From assembly GCA_041166745.1 (NCBI GenBank), contig JBEEGH010000013.1:203116-267115 (forward strand): a stretch of 64,000 nt of DNA. The letters run 5' to 3'. Below, piece by piece: positions 1 to 8,190 of the stretch. This DNA is from DASUCS01 sp041166745. GTDB lineage: Bacteria; Actinomycetota; Acidimicrobiia; Acidimicrobiales; JACDCH01. Within the stretch, counting starts at the first letter, position 1; every line of letters begins with the position of its first letter. The notes beneath the pieces were generated by a model. The model was not told the origin of the DNA. It worked only from the letters and a program-made list of their open reading frames with translations, and did not search any database. The position numbers and the translations under genes were made by a program.

Positions 1-150
1 GACACCGCCCACCGGCGCGTATTTGGGTTTTGCCCCACATCCGAGCGACAAATTGCCGACGGTCGGGACCGGGAGAAGCGCTCGCGCTGAGTTGTCGCTG
101 GGATGTGGGACAGACGCGCACCAGACCAAGCGGGTGCGCGTGGTCTGTGC

Positions 151-199
151 TCAGCGTCGGGGAAGCTTGGTGGCCTTGTAGCTGATGATGTTCTTCTGC
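151..199 (-). repeat. 49-bp direct repeat, copy 1 (3' end of a lost small gene)
   Basis: These 49 bases recur at 1261-1309 with two mismatches. Read on the minus strand, both copies end the same way: QKNIIS-x-KA-x-KLPRR followed by TGA. Similarity continues a little upstream as AAIG before a divergent stretch. In this copy the frame meets a TAG about 90 bases upstream and has no good start, so it is the 3' remnant of a gene whose better copy is at 1261-1422. The NERD gene lies between the two copies. Confidence 0.7.
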
Positions 200-435
200 A
201 CGGTGGTCGCTTGCAGTCCAATCGCAGCAGCGAAGACCGCTCTGCGGCACGGCCCATGAACCGAGCGCGGGAACTATTCCGTTACGGGAGAAGTCACGCC
301 CCTACCCGAATCGGATCGGTGCGTAGCGGTTTCCGGTGCAGAGGCAGCCTGCACTGCCTACGGTCAACTGTGATGTTTCGCCGTGCTGAGGTTCGCTCGC
401 CCGGACAACGTTCCCGCTCCGAAGCACGCGCCGCT

Positions 436-1155
436 ATGCGCGCCACTGTTCGACGGTTGTGGTGGCAGTTTCTAGTGCTGGTAGTCCTCGGAGTCGCCTT
501 TGCCGTCGGGGCGCAGCTAACACCGGGCGGCTCATGGTGGAAGGGCTTCATTGCCGGGATCATCCTCGCCGCATATGGCGCGCTCGGGCTTTGGTTCGTA
601 GTTGTCACGACGCGAGGCGCGTTCTGGCAACTGCAAGCGGCCGACGCCGAAACATTTACCGCGGAGGTGTTCAAGAAATGGCGCATCCGACGACGAGGCT
701 GGCAGGTTCGCAACGGCTTGGTCGTCGGAAGCCATGAGATCGACCACGTCGCGGTTGGGCCAGCGGGAGTTCTGGCCATCGAAACGAAGTGGGCGGGCGG
801 GATCGGCAGGCTCACGATCACCGACTCAGCAGTCATCGGCTGCGTTGGTCGGGAGCCAGTCGCACAAGCACTCATGTCCGCTGACAAGCTTCGATCCCTG
901 CTTCGCTCTACTAGCTACGGCCCGGTCTCGGATGTGACTGTGTACCCCGTGGTAGCCCTGTGGGGTCCGGCAGCGCCGCATCCCACGGAACCGGTCGTGG
1001 TGCGCGGGGTCACGATCGTGCGAGGCGGCGATCGGTCGCACTGGCGAGCACTCCTGGAACCGAATCGTCTTGATCGAAACAACGTCCAGACGATCCGCGC
1101 CAAAGTCCACGCGTTCGCCGTCGATCAACACTCGCTGGCTCGAATGAAGACCTGA
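436..1155 (+). CDS. NERD-domain membrane protein (nuclease-related domain)
   Basis: This 239-residue protein has two hydrophobic segments near the N-terminus (about residues 8-28 and 35-58), then a NERD domain over about residues 70-200. The domain signature EIDHVAVGPAGVLAIETKW (about residues 93-111) has the Asp and the ExK triad of the PD-(D/E)xK nuclease fold, so nuclease-like activity near the inner membrane face is likely by family. The target is unknown. The ATG at 436 puts the membrane segments at the N-terminus; an upstream in-frame ATG at 373 adds only basic, low-complexity sequence. No operon partner is present, and the gene sits alone between two copies of a 49-bp repeat, which suggests a mobile or rearranged origin. 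Confidence 0.75.
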   Translation: MRATVRRLWWQFLVLVVLGVAFAVGAQLTPGGSWWKGFIAGIILAAYGALGLWFVVVTTRGAFWQLQAADAETFTAEVFKKWRIRRRGWQVRNGLVVGSHEIDHVAVGPAGVLAIETKWAGGIGRLTITDSAVIGCVGREPVAQALMSADKLRSLLRSTSYGPVSDVTVYPVVALWGPAAPHPTEPVVVRGVTIVRGGDRSHWRALLEPNRLDRNNVQTIRAKVHAFAVDQHSLARMKT

Positions 1156-1260
1156 CGATGCAACAGCGTGCCCGATACGAACCTCGGCGTATGCGAAGAG
1201 ATAGCCAGGTGGCTCGGGCGCTCTGGGGTTAAACGTCGAGGTCAGAGGTCCGCCCGAGCC

Positions 1261-1309
1261 TCAGCGTCGGGGAAGCTTGATGGCCTTGTCGCTGATGATG
1301 TTCTTCTGC
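1261..1309 (-). repeat. 49-bp direct repeat, copy 2
   Basis: Second copy of the repeat at 151-199, with mismatches at the bases matching 170 and 180. It encodes the C-terminus of the small protein at 1261-1422. The copies are 1,110 bases apart and in the same orientation, so recombination between them would excise the NERD gene. Whether this is a gene duplication remnant or an attachment-site pair cannot be decided from the sequence. Confidence 0.7.
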
Positions 1310-1422
1310 CGGCTGGGTTTTCGCGTCCCAATCGCTGCAACGGATGTGGGCCATACGGGCTGGTCAGCGTCCATTTTGTATTTCTCATTAATACTCACTG
1401 GCTCGCCCCGTTTTCTCGACAT
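1261..1422 (-). CDS. Small protein of 53 residues, unknown function
   Basis: A short minus-strand frame starting at an ATG. It is moderately basic and ends QKNIIS-D-KA-I-KLPRR. Its DNA is less GC-rich than its surroundings (for example around 1375-1395), unlike the random GC-rich frames nearby. Its last 15 codons are conserved in the remnant at 151-199, which is the main reason to think it is or was a real gene. No recognised domain or catalytic motif. It could also be the intact-looking 3' end of a longer lost gene. Confidence 0.35.
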   Translation of the reverse strand: MSRKRGEPVSINEKYKMDADQPVWPTSVAAIGTRKPSRQKNIISDKAIKLPRR

Positions 1423-1538
1423 CGCGCGGTCAAAACGCGGTCTGGGCGAGACCTTATTCGTCGGGCCGCATTCGGTAGCCGACGCGAGGGCGCATCTTTT
1501 CGATGAAGCGCCGCCAAGGGTCATCCGGCCGTTCGCCG

Positions 1539-1840
1539 TCACACCGGGATGAGCGAGCGGTCTGCGATGTCCATGACCCTCCCTTCGTAGCCGAGCGAAC
1601 GCCGACGTGCCGTTTCTCTCGCCGCGTACGCGGACTCGCTTGGGATATGGCGCGTGCGTATCGCGCGTCGCGGTACGGCGCCTCGAGGGGCATCGAGTCT
1701 GAGCGCGGTTCCCGCGCAAATTTGGTTACCGACAGACAGCACATGCTCCAGTGCGCGCTCGAGCAGCGCGGTCGCGATTCCGTGCCGACGGGCGGCGGGC
1801 CGAGTCGCGACGTTCTCGATCGTCCACGTCTGGCCGCCCA
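1539..1840 (-). pseudogene. GNAT acetyltransferase, C-terminal fragment
   Basis: The stretch reading TWTIENVATRPAARRHGIAT followed by ALLERALEH is a clear GNAT motif A (acetyl-CoA pyrophosphate loop, here RPAARRHGIA). The N-terminal half of the fold is missing: going upstream the frame runs into the 3' end of the alcohol dehydrogenase gene with no start codon of its own. After motif A the protein is atypically Arg-rich for about 40 residues before a plausible family-like tail (GYEGRVMDIADRSLIPV). It is best read as a truncated, decaying GNAT gene. Confidence 0.5.
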
Positions 1841-1858
1841 CACGCGCTGGACCGCGGG

Positions 1859-2878
1859 TCAGCGAGCGACCACGACCTTGATCGCATCGTCGAGGTACCG
1901 CTCTGGGGCGTCGTCCCATGCGACCACGCTGGGCCGAACGGCGCCTGGGTCCAGCGTGCCGTCGCCGATCGCATCCAGTAGTTCGGGTAACAGCGCGGCG
2001 GAGTGAACTCGTCCCGTGAAGAACCGGATCCCGCGCGTGTAGAGCTTCAAGAGAGGCATCGGGGTCATCGGGTCCGCGTAGTAGGAAACGCTGTGGAGGG
2101 TCCCCTCGGGCTCGGTGGACTCAAGCGCGTGGTGCAATCCCTCGACCCGCGAACCACAGTCGACGACGATCGGCCAGCGCCCGGCACGCCGTCCGAAGTC
2201 GGTCCGCACGGCGTCGGCGCCGAGAGTGGCTGCGGCCTCGAGGGACCGGTCATCGTCGCTCTCGAACGTGACGCTGCCCGCGCCGCTGGCGATGGCGGCG
2301 AGCGTCGCGTAGAGGGCGACGCTCGGACCGCCGTGACATACGACGAGGACATCGACACCGGGTTGCTCGGCGAGGTGTGGCACGACGGTCCGGTAGCCGT
2401 CGGCGAGGTTGTCAGCGACGCTTGCGATGATCACCGGGTCCACACCGGGTGGAATCGGTTGAAGCATGGCGGCGGCGTGGGGAACGTGGACGAGGTCGGC
2501 GATCATCCCTCCGTACTCGACGCCCGACAGCGGCTGCATGCCGAAGTCCGAGAGGATCGGGTAGTCGTCGCACAGCGCCGTCCGCCCCGACACGCACGAC
2601 CGACAGCGGCCGCAACAGACCTGGAACGAGCAGGCAACGAGATCGCCGGGTTTCACGTGGCCTACGTCGTCACCGACGGCGACGACCTCGACGATGGCTT
2701 CGTGACCGACTGCGAAGCCCTCGGGTGTGCGGGGCCCACCCATCACCAGAGTCGGGTCCAACTCGCAACGCGCCACCGCGACGGGTCGGATCAGCGCCGA
2801 GTCCTTGCCGGTGAGTTCGGGTTCGGGAACGTTGCGCCACTCGAGCACTCCGGGCGCAGTGCAGGTGAACTGGCGCAC
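1859..2878 (-). CDS. Zinc-dependent medium-chain alcohol dehydrogenase
   Basis: 339 residues of the MDR superfamily, expected to oxidise an alcohol or reduce an aldehyde/ketone with NAD(P). It has a catalytic-zinc Cys in VARCELDPT, the GHE motif (GHEAIVEV), and the structural-zinc cysteines CGRCRSCVSGRTALC. The Rossmann part follows from about residue 165, but the usual glycine motif is degenerate (CHGGPSVAL). The GTG start at 2878 shares its G with the TAG of the upstream TetR gene (TAGTG), giving tight translational coupling; a longer in-frame start would lie inside the TetR gene. The TetR protein probably controls this two-gene operon. The substrate is not evident. A fragment matching its first 13 residues occurs at 36381-36497. 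Confidence 0.88.
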   Translation of the reverse strand: MRQFTCTAPGVLEWRNVPEPELTGKDSALIRPVAVARCELDPTLVMGGPRTPEGFAVGHEAIVEVVAVGDDVGHVKPGDLVACSFQVCCGRCRSCVSGRTALCDDYPILSDFGMQPLSGVEYGGMIADLVHVPHAAAMLQPIPPGVDPVIIASVADNLADGYRTVVPHLAEQPGVDVLVVCHGGPSVALYATLAAIASGAGSVTFESDDDRSLEAAATLGADAVRTDFGRRAGRWPIVVDCGSRVEGLHHALESTEPEGTLHSVSYYADPMTPMPLLKLYTRGIRFFTGRVHSAALLPELLDAIGDGTLDPGAVRPSVVAWDDAPERYLDDAIKVVVAR

Positions 2879-3477
2879 TAGTGGCCACCGCCAGCGAGCC
2901 CGTCGAGCTGCGCGCCGATTGCGAGCCGCCACCGCCGCTCCCGGCTCCGTTCGGAGCGCCCCAGGAGCCCTGCGAGCTCGGTAGCGATCAACCCGCGGTT
3001 CAGCGCGACGAGCGCGTGCGCGGCGTCCACCGGGTCGGTCGCAGCACTGACGTCAACGAGCCACCGCTTCACCTGGCGAACGACGAGGTCATAAATGCGG
3101 CCGGCGGCTCGGAGATCATCTGGCGTCGGATCGAAGTCGCCGAACGGGCGCGCATACATGACGTCGAACAGCATCGGGTGCTCGATGGCGAACCGCCGAG
3201 ATCCGGCCAGAATCGAGACGACGTTGGTCCGCCCATCTTCCGAGAGCGGCACTCCGTCGAGCCGATCGGCGAGCATGGCGAAGCCTTCGTAGAAGATCGC
3301 TCGCACGAGCCCGGCCTTGTCGCCGAACAGCTCGTACAGAGCGGCCGTCGACGTCCTGGCGGCAGACGCCACGTTCCTCGCCCGAACTGCCGTCGGTCCC
3401 TCTTGCTCCAGCAGGGCGATGGCGCGCTCAAGGAGCAGCTCGTGGAGGTCGGTCGTGCGAAGCTTCGGCCGCGCCAT
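2878..3477 (-). CDS. TetR/AcrR family regulator
   Basis: 199 residues with an N-terminal TetR helix-turn-helix (about residues 10-55: ARNVASAARTSTAALYELFG, then DKAGLVRAIF) and a divergent helical ligand-binding C-terminus. It is first in an operon with the alcohol dehydrogenase at 1859-2878, coupled by the one-base overlap TAGTG, so it most likely represses its own operon. The inverted repeat CTTGGA-n7-TCCAAG 46 bases upstream of the ATG is the best operator candidate. The inducer is unknown. Confidence 0.9.
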   Translation of the reverse strand: MARPKLRTTDLHELLLERAIALLEQEGPTAVRARNVASAARTSTAALYELFGDKAGLVRAIFYEGFAMLADRLDGVPLSEDGRTNVVSILAGSRRFAIEHPMLFDVMYARPFGDFDPTPDDLRAAGRIYDLVVRQVKRWLVDVSAATDPVDAAHALVALNRGLIATELAGLLGRSERSRERRWRLAIGAQLDGLAGGGH

Positions 3478-3522
3478 GATCGCAGACGCTAGCTCTATCG
3501 GAACGTCGTTTCAATACAGTGT

Positions 3523-3541
3523 CTTGGAACGATGCTCCAAG
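3523..3541. promoter_or_regulatory. Inverted repeat CTTGGA-n7-TCCAAG, probable TetR operator
   Basis: A perfect 6-bp dyad with a 7-base centre lies in the only intergenic space upstream of the TetR-alcohol dehydrogenase operon. TetR operators typically overlap the promoter in this position. The assignment is by position and symmetry only. Confidence 0.45.
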
Positions 3542-3567
3542 CGGAGTCGGCAGGTGGGCGGCCGTAT

Positions 3568-3882
3568 TCAATCGGCCTTGCGACGACCGGCGTCCGGACG
3601 ATCTCCCCGCGGGCTCTCCTGGACACGGTCCTGACCTTCGCTTTCTGCGAGCCCGTCCGGGCTCGCAGAAGAGCTGACCTCCGACACGTCGACGATGACT
3701 CCGCGTCCGTCGACGCGCCCGTAGAGGAGGCCGTTGTCGCTGTATGCGCCGCGAATCAGTCGCGCCACGAACCTCAAGAAGGCGGGGTTGCCTGGCCATC
3801 GGCGCTTGTCAGGCGCGACGTCGAGCCACCAGCCCTCGATCTCAATCGTCCGGCCGCGGAGCTCCGGATCCCCGATCCGCAC
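3568..3882 (-). CDS. Hypothetical protein, 104 residues
   Basis: Read from a GTG at 3882 the frame gives a plausible globular segment: VRIGDPELRGRTIEIEGWW, then FVARLIRGAYSDN and GRGVIVDVSEV. The C-terminal third is low-complexity and runs through the strong hairpin at 3643-3670, so the true 3' end may be eroded. It follows the dienelactone hydrolase on the same strand (124-base gap). No family is recognised and no good ribosome-binding site is visible. Confidence 0.4.
   Translation of the reverse strand: MRIGDPELRGRTIEIEGWWLDVAPDKRRWPGNPAFLRFVARLIRGAYSDNGLLYGRVDGRGVIVDVSEVSSSASPDGLAESEGQDRVQESPRGDRPDAGRRKAD
3643..3670. terminator. Perfect 12-bp-stem hairpin, terminator-like
   Basis: TTCTGCGAGCCC and its exact complement flank a 4-base loop. 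It sits near the end of the minus-strand run of genes that begins at 7454 and faces the TetR-dehydrogenase operon. There is no T-run on either side, so it is either a GC-rich terminator of the kind common in actinobacteria or a structured repeat. It overlaps the doubtful end of the hypothetical gene at 3568-3882. Confidence 0.4.
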
Positions 3883-4005
3883 CTGGCGCTGCCCAACGAA
3901 TGGGCAGGCACGACGACCAGGAGGAGGAGGCTTGAGACCCGATCGCCTCGTAGTTCTGACGTGGCTGGGAGTGTCGTTCCACGGAAGCACAGCTGTTGCT
4001 CAGCG

Positions 4006-4716
4006 TTACGAGGCGCTGGGACCGTTTGCAAGTTGTTGCGCGAAGAAATCCATTGTGCGGATCCATGCGTCCTCCGCGGCAATGGGGTCGTATCGAACGC
4101 TAAACAGCCTCGCCGCCAACGGTCCGCGGTGATTGTTCATGAAGCTGTGTGTGGCACCGTCGTAGACCTTCACGTCGTGAGGGACCTCGAGCGCCTCGAG
4201 GAAACCTTGGAGGCGTTGGCCATCTTCGGCGAACCTTCGGTCGGCCGCTCCATAAGAGGCGACGATGGGACACACGCCAGTCAGCTCCTCGAGTCTCGTC
4301 GGCACTCCGCCGTAGTTCACTGCAGCCACGGAGACGTCCGCGTTTACCGCGAGCGCAAGGGCGAAGCCGCCGCCCATGCAGAACCCGATGACACCGACAG
4401 ATCGCTCGTCGACCTCGGGTCGCTCCTGCAGCCAGCGGAGGCATTGTGCAAGGTCAGCGACGGGCGCTGGCTCGTTCCGCGCAAGCGCCCAGATCGTTCG
4501 CGCGATACACAGCGGCTTGAATCCACGTGAATATAAGTCCGGGGCAAACGCGACGTACCCCGCGTCGGCGAGTCGCTCGCAGGAGTCCCGAACTGCGGCG
4601 TTGATCCCGTCGATCTCGTGGAGCACCATGACCCCCGCTGCGGGTAAGAACCCCGGCCGCGACATCACGCCCTTCACCTTGCCGATAGCGATCGCGGCGG
4701 TGACGCGCTCGGTCAC
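4006..4716 (-). CDS. Dienelactone hydrolase family protein
   Basis: 236 residues with the dienelactone hydrolase alpha/beta fold. The Cys nucleophile is in GFCMGGGFAL, the family Glu is in VLHEIDG, and the His is in THSFMNNH near the C-terminus; these match the Cys-Asp-His triad of the family. Expected to be a cytosolic hydrolase of lactones or esters, such as intermediates of ring-cleavage pathways. Its ATG overlaps the stop of the upstream MDMPI-family gene by four bases (ATGA), so the two are co-translated. The neighbouring mycothiol-type genes fit an aromatic or xenobiotic catabolic operon, but the substrate is unknown. Confidence 0.88.
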   Translation of the reverse strand: MTERVTAAIAIGKVKGVMSRPGFLPAAGVMVLHEIDGINAAVRDSCERLADAGYVAFAPDLYSRGFKPLCIARTIWALARNEPAPVADLAQCLRWLQERPEVDERSVGVIGFCMGGGFALALAVNADVSVAAVNYGGVPTRLEELTGVCPIVASYGAADRRFAEDGQRLQGFLEALEVPHDVKVYDGATHSFMNNHRGPLAARLFSVRYDPIAAEDAWIRTMDFFAQQLANGPSAS

Positions 4717-5387
4717 CGGCCTGCTCGGTCAGCCACGGTCGGGACGCCGTCGCCGACGAGTTCGCCGATGGCAGCACGTCGGCCAGTCAAGGTGAGGAGG
4801 AGTGCCTCGGCCGTGCCCCGGATGAGTGGTCCCGATCCATGGGCCCAGTCCACGTCGGTCGCCTCGAACCGGAGGCCCTTCGCTCGATGCTTGCCGCCGA
4901 TGAGCCCGCCGATGGTTGGTGCCGCGTCGAGCGCCGCGACCAGGCGGTCGGTGGGCACTTGTCGCGGTTGACCCAAGGGACGGCGGATGTCGAAGTGATG
5001 GACGACGTAGTCGACCAAGAACTCTCGGGGCCGACCCAGCTTGCCGGGCGCGCCGTAGCCACGCTCGGCCGAAGCGAGCTGACGCAGCGTTTCGACGACG
5101 GTGTCGATGCCGTGCGTCGTCCGGTAGGCGACAGCTGCAGAAGCGAACTTGGCGGACATGGCGGGGCCGGGACGAAAGCCGCTGGTTACAACCGTCGAGA
5201 TGACGTCGGACGCGGGCGCCGTCGCCGACCATGCAAGGTGTGCGAGGACATCGCCGACGGTCCATTCAGTACACAGACTTGGTGTGGCAAGTTGCGCGCG
5301 GTTGAGAGTTGCGGCGAAGGCGGCGAGGTCGAGGAGCTCAGCGAGGGCAAGTCGCTTCTGATCGCGTCCTGTCAGTGAAGATGTCAA
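4713..5387 (-). CDS. Maleylpyruvate isomerase family, mycothiol-dependent type
   Basis: 224 residues, DinB-like four-helix fold. Family metal-ligand positions are visible: CTEWTVGDVLAHLAW (His about residue 50) and DYVVHHFDIRRPLG (HHxD about residues 145-150). In mycothiol-using bacteria this fold supplies thiol-dependent isomerases and transferases. Its stop overlaps the start of the dienelactone hydrolase gene (ATGA). It is the last of three such paralogues in this minus-strand run (6840-7454, 5457-6125 and this one), which differ enough to act on different substrates or steps. The reaction is not proven. Confidence 0.8.
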   Translation of the reverse strand: MTSSLTGRDQKRLALAELLDLAAFAATLNRAQLATPSLCTEWTVGDVLAHLAWSATAPASDVISTVVTSGFRPGPAMSAKFASAAVAYRTTHGIDTVVETLRQLASAERGYGAPGKLGRPREFLVDYVVHHFDIRRPLGQPRQVPTDRLVAALDAAPTIGGLIGGKHRAKGLRFEATDVDWAHGSGPLIRGTAEALLLTLTGRRAAIGELVGDGVPTVADRAGR

Positions 5388-5456
5388 CGCTCTCCTTCCT
5401 GTCTTCCATCGAGACGACGGGCATGGTGGGACGACGGCGAGCTGGTGCTGGCCATC

Positions 5457-6125
5457 TCAGACGGTCAGCCGTCCTTGAAGAGCACGTATCGCATCCTCGT
5501 CGCCTTCGACGGTGACCTTCGCAGCGGTACCGCGCCCGGCCACGTAGAGGAGCAGCTCGCCGGGACGGCCGTGAATGTGAACGGTTCGGTTGCCACTGAG
5601 CTTGTGGCGCCGTCCATCGGGTGTGGAGATCTCGACGCCCTCGCGGCCCGGTAGGAATTCCGGGAACCGTGTAATGGTGAGCGCGGCGTTCCATAGGGCG
5701 TCATCGAGCGCGCCTGATCCTGGGCGTGGTCCGGAACCGTCTTGCCGCCTGATGTCCTCGTGGTGGATCCACTCCTCGACGAGTCGGAGATCGGCGAGGG
5801 TCCCGTGCTTGAAGGCGCGCGGTGGTCCCGCCGCCAGCCGCCCGAGGAGCGGCTCCCATCCTCTCCGCTTGGCGCGGGCGATCATGCGATCTCCGAAGGA
5901 TTGAAGCGACTCGATGCCTTGGCGTGTCACTCGTGCCGGAAGCACGCGCCGTAGTTGGTTGCCGATGACCATCGGCAGACCGAGCCCTGACTCGGCCGCG
6001 ACGATGTGCCCGGCTACATCTGACGCCGTCCATCGTGAGCACAGAGTCGAAGCGTCGGGGCCCACGCTTCGAAGTGTGGCGAGCAGCTCGGATCGTTCCT
6101 GCTGCCGTAGTTGCGTGAGAGTCAT
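5457..6125 (-). CDS. Maleylpyruvate isomerase family protein
   Basis: 222 residues from the ATG at 6125, which has GGAGG nearby upstream; the longer frame adds about 50 unlikely residues. The N-terminal DinB-like domain shows CSRWTASDVAGHIVAAE and EEWIHHEDIRRQDG, the His/His-x-Asp metal-site pattern of the mycothiol-dependent family. The C-terminal 70 residues (RTVHIHGRPGELLLYVAGRG onward) resemble the small C-terminal domain of maleylpyruvate isomerases. It lies 69 bases upstream of another family member and 127 bases downstream of the DsbA-like gene. Likely cytosolic and part of the same transcription unit; substrate unknown. Confidence 0.8.
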   Translation of the reverse strand: MTLTQLRQQERSELLATLRSVGPDASTLCSRWTASDVAGHIVAAESGLGLPMVIGNQLRRVLPARVTRQGIESLQSFGDRMIARAKRRGWEPLLGRLAAGPPRAFKHGTLADLRLVEEWIHHEDIRRQDGSGPRPGSGALDDALWNAALTITRFPEFLPGREGVEISTPDGRRHKLSGNRTVHIHGRPGELLLYVAGRGTAAKVTVEGDEDAIRALQGRLTV

Positions 6126-6252
6126 CGTCGGGCCCCTCCACGTGGCCATGCGCCAATCGGTGTTCGCGGGTTCAACTGTGTTGAGACCGGGTCGAGATGT
6201 GCGACCTCTCGCGCGTCGCGTGACCGCCATGGGGCGTGCGTTGTCGGTGACA

Positions 6253-6840
6253 TCAGAGGTGGGCGTGCTTGAACTCATTCAGGCTCGACCAGCGGGTGAG
6301 GGTGAGGACCCGGTCGACATCGTCGGGGGTGGCGGGGTCCATGAGGCGCACGAACACCGCTCGGTCGTCGATAGCGATTGTGGGAACCCCGAAGGCTTCC
6401 CATTCTTTGACGGCTTGGTTGTGTTCCCGAGCCAGCGTCGCGAGAGGTTCTTCGGAGGTGACGACCGCGGCTACCTCGTCGGGATCAAGTCCGACGGCTG
6501 ACGCAACACCTCGTACGACCTGTTCACTCTGGATCTTCTCGGCGCTCTCGAAGCGAGCGGCGAAAAGCGCCTCATGGAAGGAAAGGAAGTGCGACGGAAA
6601 GGCATCCCGGACGGCGAGACCCCAGGTGAGCGCGAGCAACCCTGTGCCGCGCTCTTCGGGCGGACGCTCCCAGACCGGTAGCTCCCCTTCCTCCGCGTGT
6701 GCTTGGTCGAGCAGAAACGGTCGGAAGGTCACATCCCAGGGCGCGTCAGCGCGGAGGCCGGCGATGATGCCGGCGTGCATGTTCCGCGCAAACGGACAGC
6801 GGTAATCCCATGTCGCGGAAAATGTCAGGCGGTCGGGCAT
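6253..6840 (-). CDS. DsbA-family oxidoreductase
   Basis: 195 residues with a thioredoxin-like N-terminus and helical insertion of the DsbA/FrnE group. The active-site region reads YRCPFARNMH, so only the first Cys of the usual CxxC remains (CPFA). The cis-Pro loop is GVPTIAI. There is no signal peptide, so it acts in the cytosol. A single-Cys site would favour thiol-transferase or isomerase chemistry over disulfide formation; relatives in mycothiol-producing bacteria include nitroreductase-like DsbA proteins. Its ATG at 6840 overlaps the upstream MDMPI stop (TGATG), which fixes the start and indicates joint function with a thiol-dependent partner. Confidence 0.78.
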   Translation of the reverse strand: MPDRLTFSATWDYRCPFARNMHAGIIAGLRADAPWDVTFRPFLLDQAHAEEGELPVWERPPEERGTGLLALTWGLAVRDAFPSHFLSFHEALFAARFESAEKIQSEQVVRGVASAVGLDPDEVAAVVTSEEPLATLAREHNQAVKEWEAFGVPTIAIDDRAVFVRLMDPATPDDVDRVLTLTRWSSLNEFKHAHL

Positions 6841-7454
6841 CAGGTCTCCTCGGTAGTGGCCGGCTTCGGCGCATGGGCCGACGCGGCCGGCGCCCAATCG
6901 GGATCGCGTCCAAACAGCGCAAGGAGCTTCTCCTGTGCCGTCGCGTTCTCGGGCGCCTCGCGAGGGTCGAACTGCCCGGACGACTCGATCATCTCCGCGA
7001 ACGGTTCGACCAGCTCGTACAGGCTCGCCACAAGCTGCGGATCGAGTTGGTCGTCTTGTCCTGTCGCGATGGCGACGTCCCACGCGTGCACCGCGTTGTC
7101 GACAATGCGGAACACCAAGAGTTGGAGCGCTGGCATCTCGCCCACAATGGGATGCGCTACGACACCGTCAAGCGCTCCAGGTTCGTCGAAGGCCGCGCGA
7201 GCATCTGATGCCCACCGGCGACATGCGGCCAACGGATCGGAATCGATTCCCGAGGCCAGCTCGCGCACGTCGGACCCGTCTTTGCCCGAGAGCCAAGGTC
7301 GCACCATCGCGTCGCCGACGGCGACGTGACCAACGATGTTGTGAACCGTCCAATCAGTGCACGGGGTCGGCCGTTCCCAGTCGAGCGATGACACCGCGGC
7401 GACGCGCGCCTGGAACTCAACGTGCGCCAGTTCAAGAAGATCGTTCAACTCCAA
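6840..7454 (-). CDS. TIGR03086-like metal-binding MDMPI/DinB-family protein
   Basis: 204 residues. The start is taken as TTG at 7454 because GGAG lies five bases upstream and homology begins there (LELNDLLELAHVEFQ). It has the DinB-like motifs CTDWTVHNIVGHVAVGD and NAVHAWDVA. First gene of a minus-strand run (this gene, DsbA-like, two MDMPI paralogues, dienelactone hydrolase), coupled to the DsbA gene by TGATG. It is divergent from the TetR gene at 7639, which probably controls the run. Exact reaction unknown. Confidence 0.78.
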   Translation of the reverse strand: MELNDLLELAHVEFQARVAAVSSLDWERPTPCTDWTVHNIVGHVAVGDAMVRPWLSGKDGSDVRELASGIDSDPLAACRRWASDARAAFDEPGALDGVVAHPIVGEMPALQLLVFRIVDNAVHAWDVAIATGQDDQLDPQLVASLYELVEPFAEMIESSGQFDPREAPENATAQEKLLALFGRDPDWAPAASAHAPKPATTEET

Positions 7455-7638
7455 GGCATCTCCGTTTCGCCAGCATGTGACGCGGATGGTGCACTTTGAC
7501 CGCGATGTTGAGAGGGTGTCAAGATCCTGAGACCGATGGCACACACCTGGTTTCGGAACCTGCCGGTGACGGAAGACCGATGCGTCCGTCGTCTCGCGCG
7601 GCGTCGTACGCTCGGCGAGCCCCACGGAGGCAAGGCGC

Positions 7639-8190
7639 GTGCCGCGAAAGAGATCTGAACTCGAGCGTGAGGACAAGATCGCTGAGATCCTCGCGGTCGC
7701 GCAGCGACAGCTCGCCGAAGGCGGCTACCGCAACCTCTCCGTTAAGGCGCTCGCGAGCGAGCTCGGGCTCGCGCAAGCAGCCGTGTACTGGTACTTCCCG
7801 ACGAAGGACCACGTCTTCGTGACCGCGGTGGAGAACTCCTTCATGGATGCGTGGTCGCGGAAGCCGAAGACCGCGACCCTCGAGAAGCAAGTGCAGTGGT
7901 TCGGCGACGAACTCGTGAGTCTTCACCCCTACATCTCTGCACTCCGAGAGCGCGCAGCCGAGTCGGAAGTCGCGCGAACCTTCCTCGCCGGTGTCGAGAC
8001 AACGTTGCTCGCGATCCTCGGCGGTGCTCTGCAGGCGCAGACGTCGGCCGCCAAACCGAGCGAGACCGCGGAGATGATCCTGGCGATCCTCGAGGGTCTC
8101 GCCGCTCGTCGAGTACCACCGCGACGTCGACGCGCGTTGGTCGCGGCCGCGCTGGCGGAGCTCGCACCGAGAGCGCCGGACACGGGCTGA
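7639..8190 (+). CDS. TetR/AcrR family regulator
   Basis: 183 residues from a GTG start. The TetR DNA-binding domain is clear: NLSVKALASELGLAQAAVYW followed by YFPTKDHVF. The divergent neighbour is the MDMPI-DsbA-hydrolase run, which it probably represses from the 184-base shared intergenic region. Its last 262 bases overlap, antiparallel, the 3' end of the F420-type gene at 7929-8681. The C-terminus beyond about residue 160 is Arg/Ala-rich and may be an eroded read-through tail. Ligand unknown. Confidence 0.88.
   Translation: MPRKRSELEREDKIAEILAVAQRQLAEGGYRNLSVKALASELGLAQAAVYWYFPTKDHVFVTAVENSFMDAWSRKPKTATLEKQVQWFGDELVSLHPYISALRERAAESEVARTFLAGVETTLLAILGGALQAQTSAAKPSETAEMILAILEGLAARRVPPRRRRALVAAALAELAPRAPDTG

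Noticed and set aside
3532..4530. Long plus-strand open frame of 332 codons
   Set aside because: It lies opposite the dienelactone hydrolase and a minus-strand unknown gene, has no domain motif and an Arg/Ala-rich composition typical of antisense frames in GC-rich DNA.
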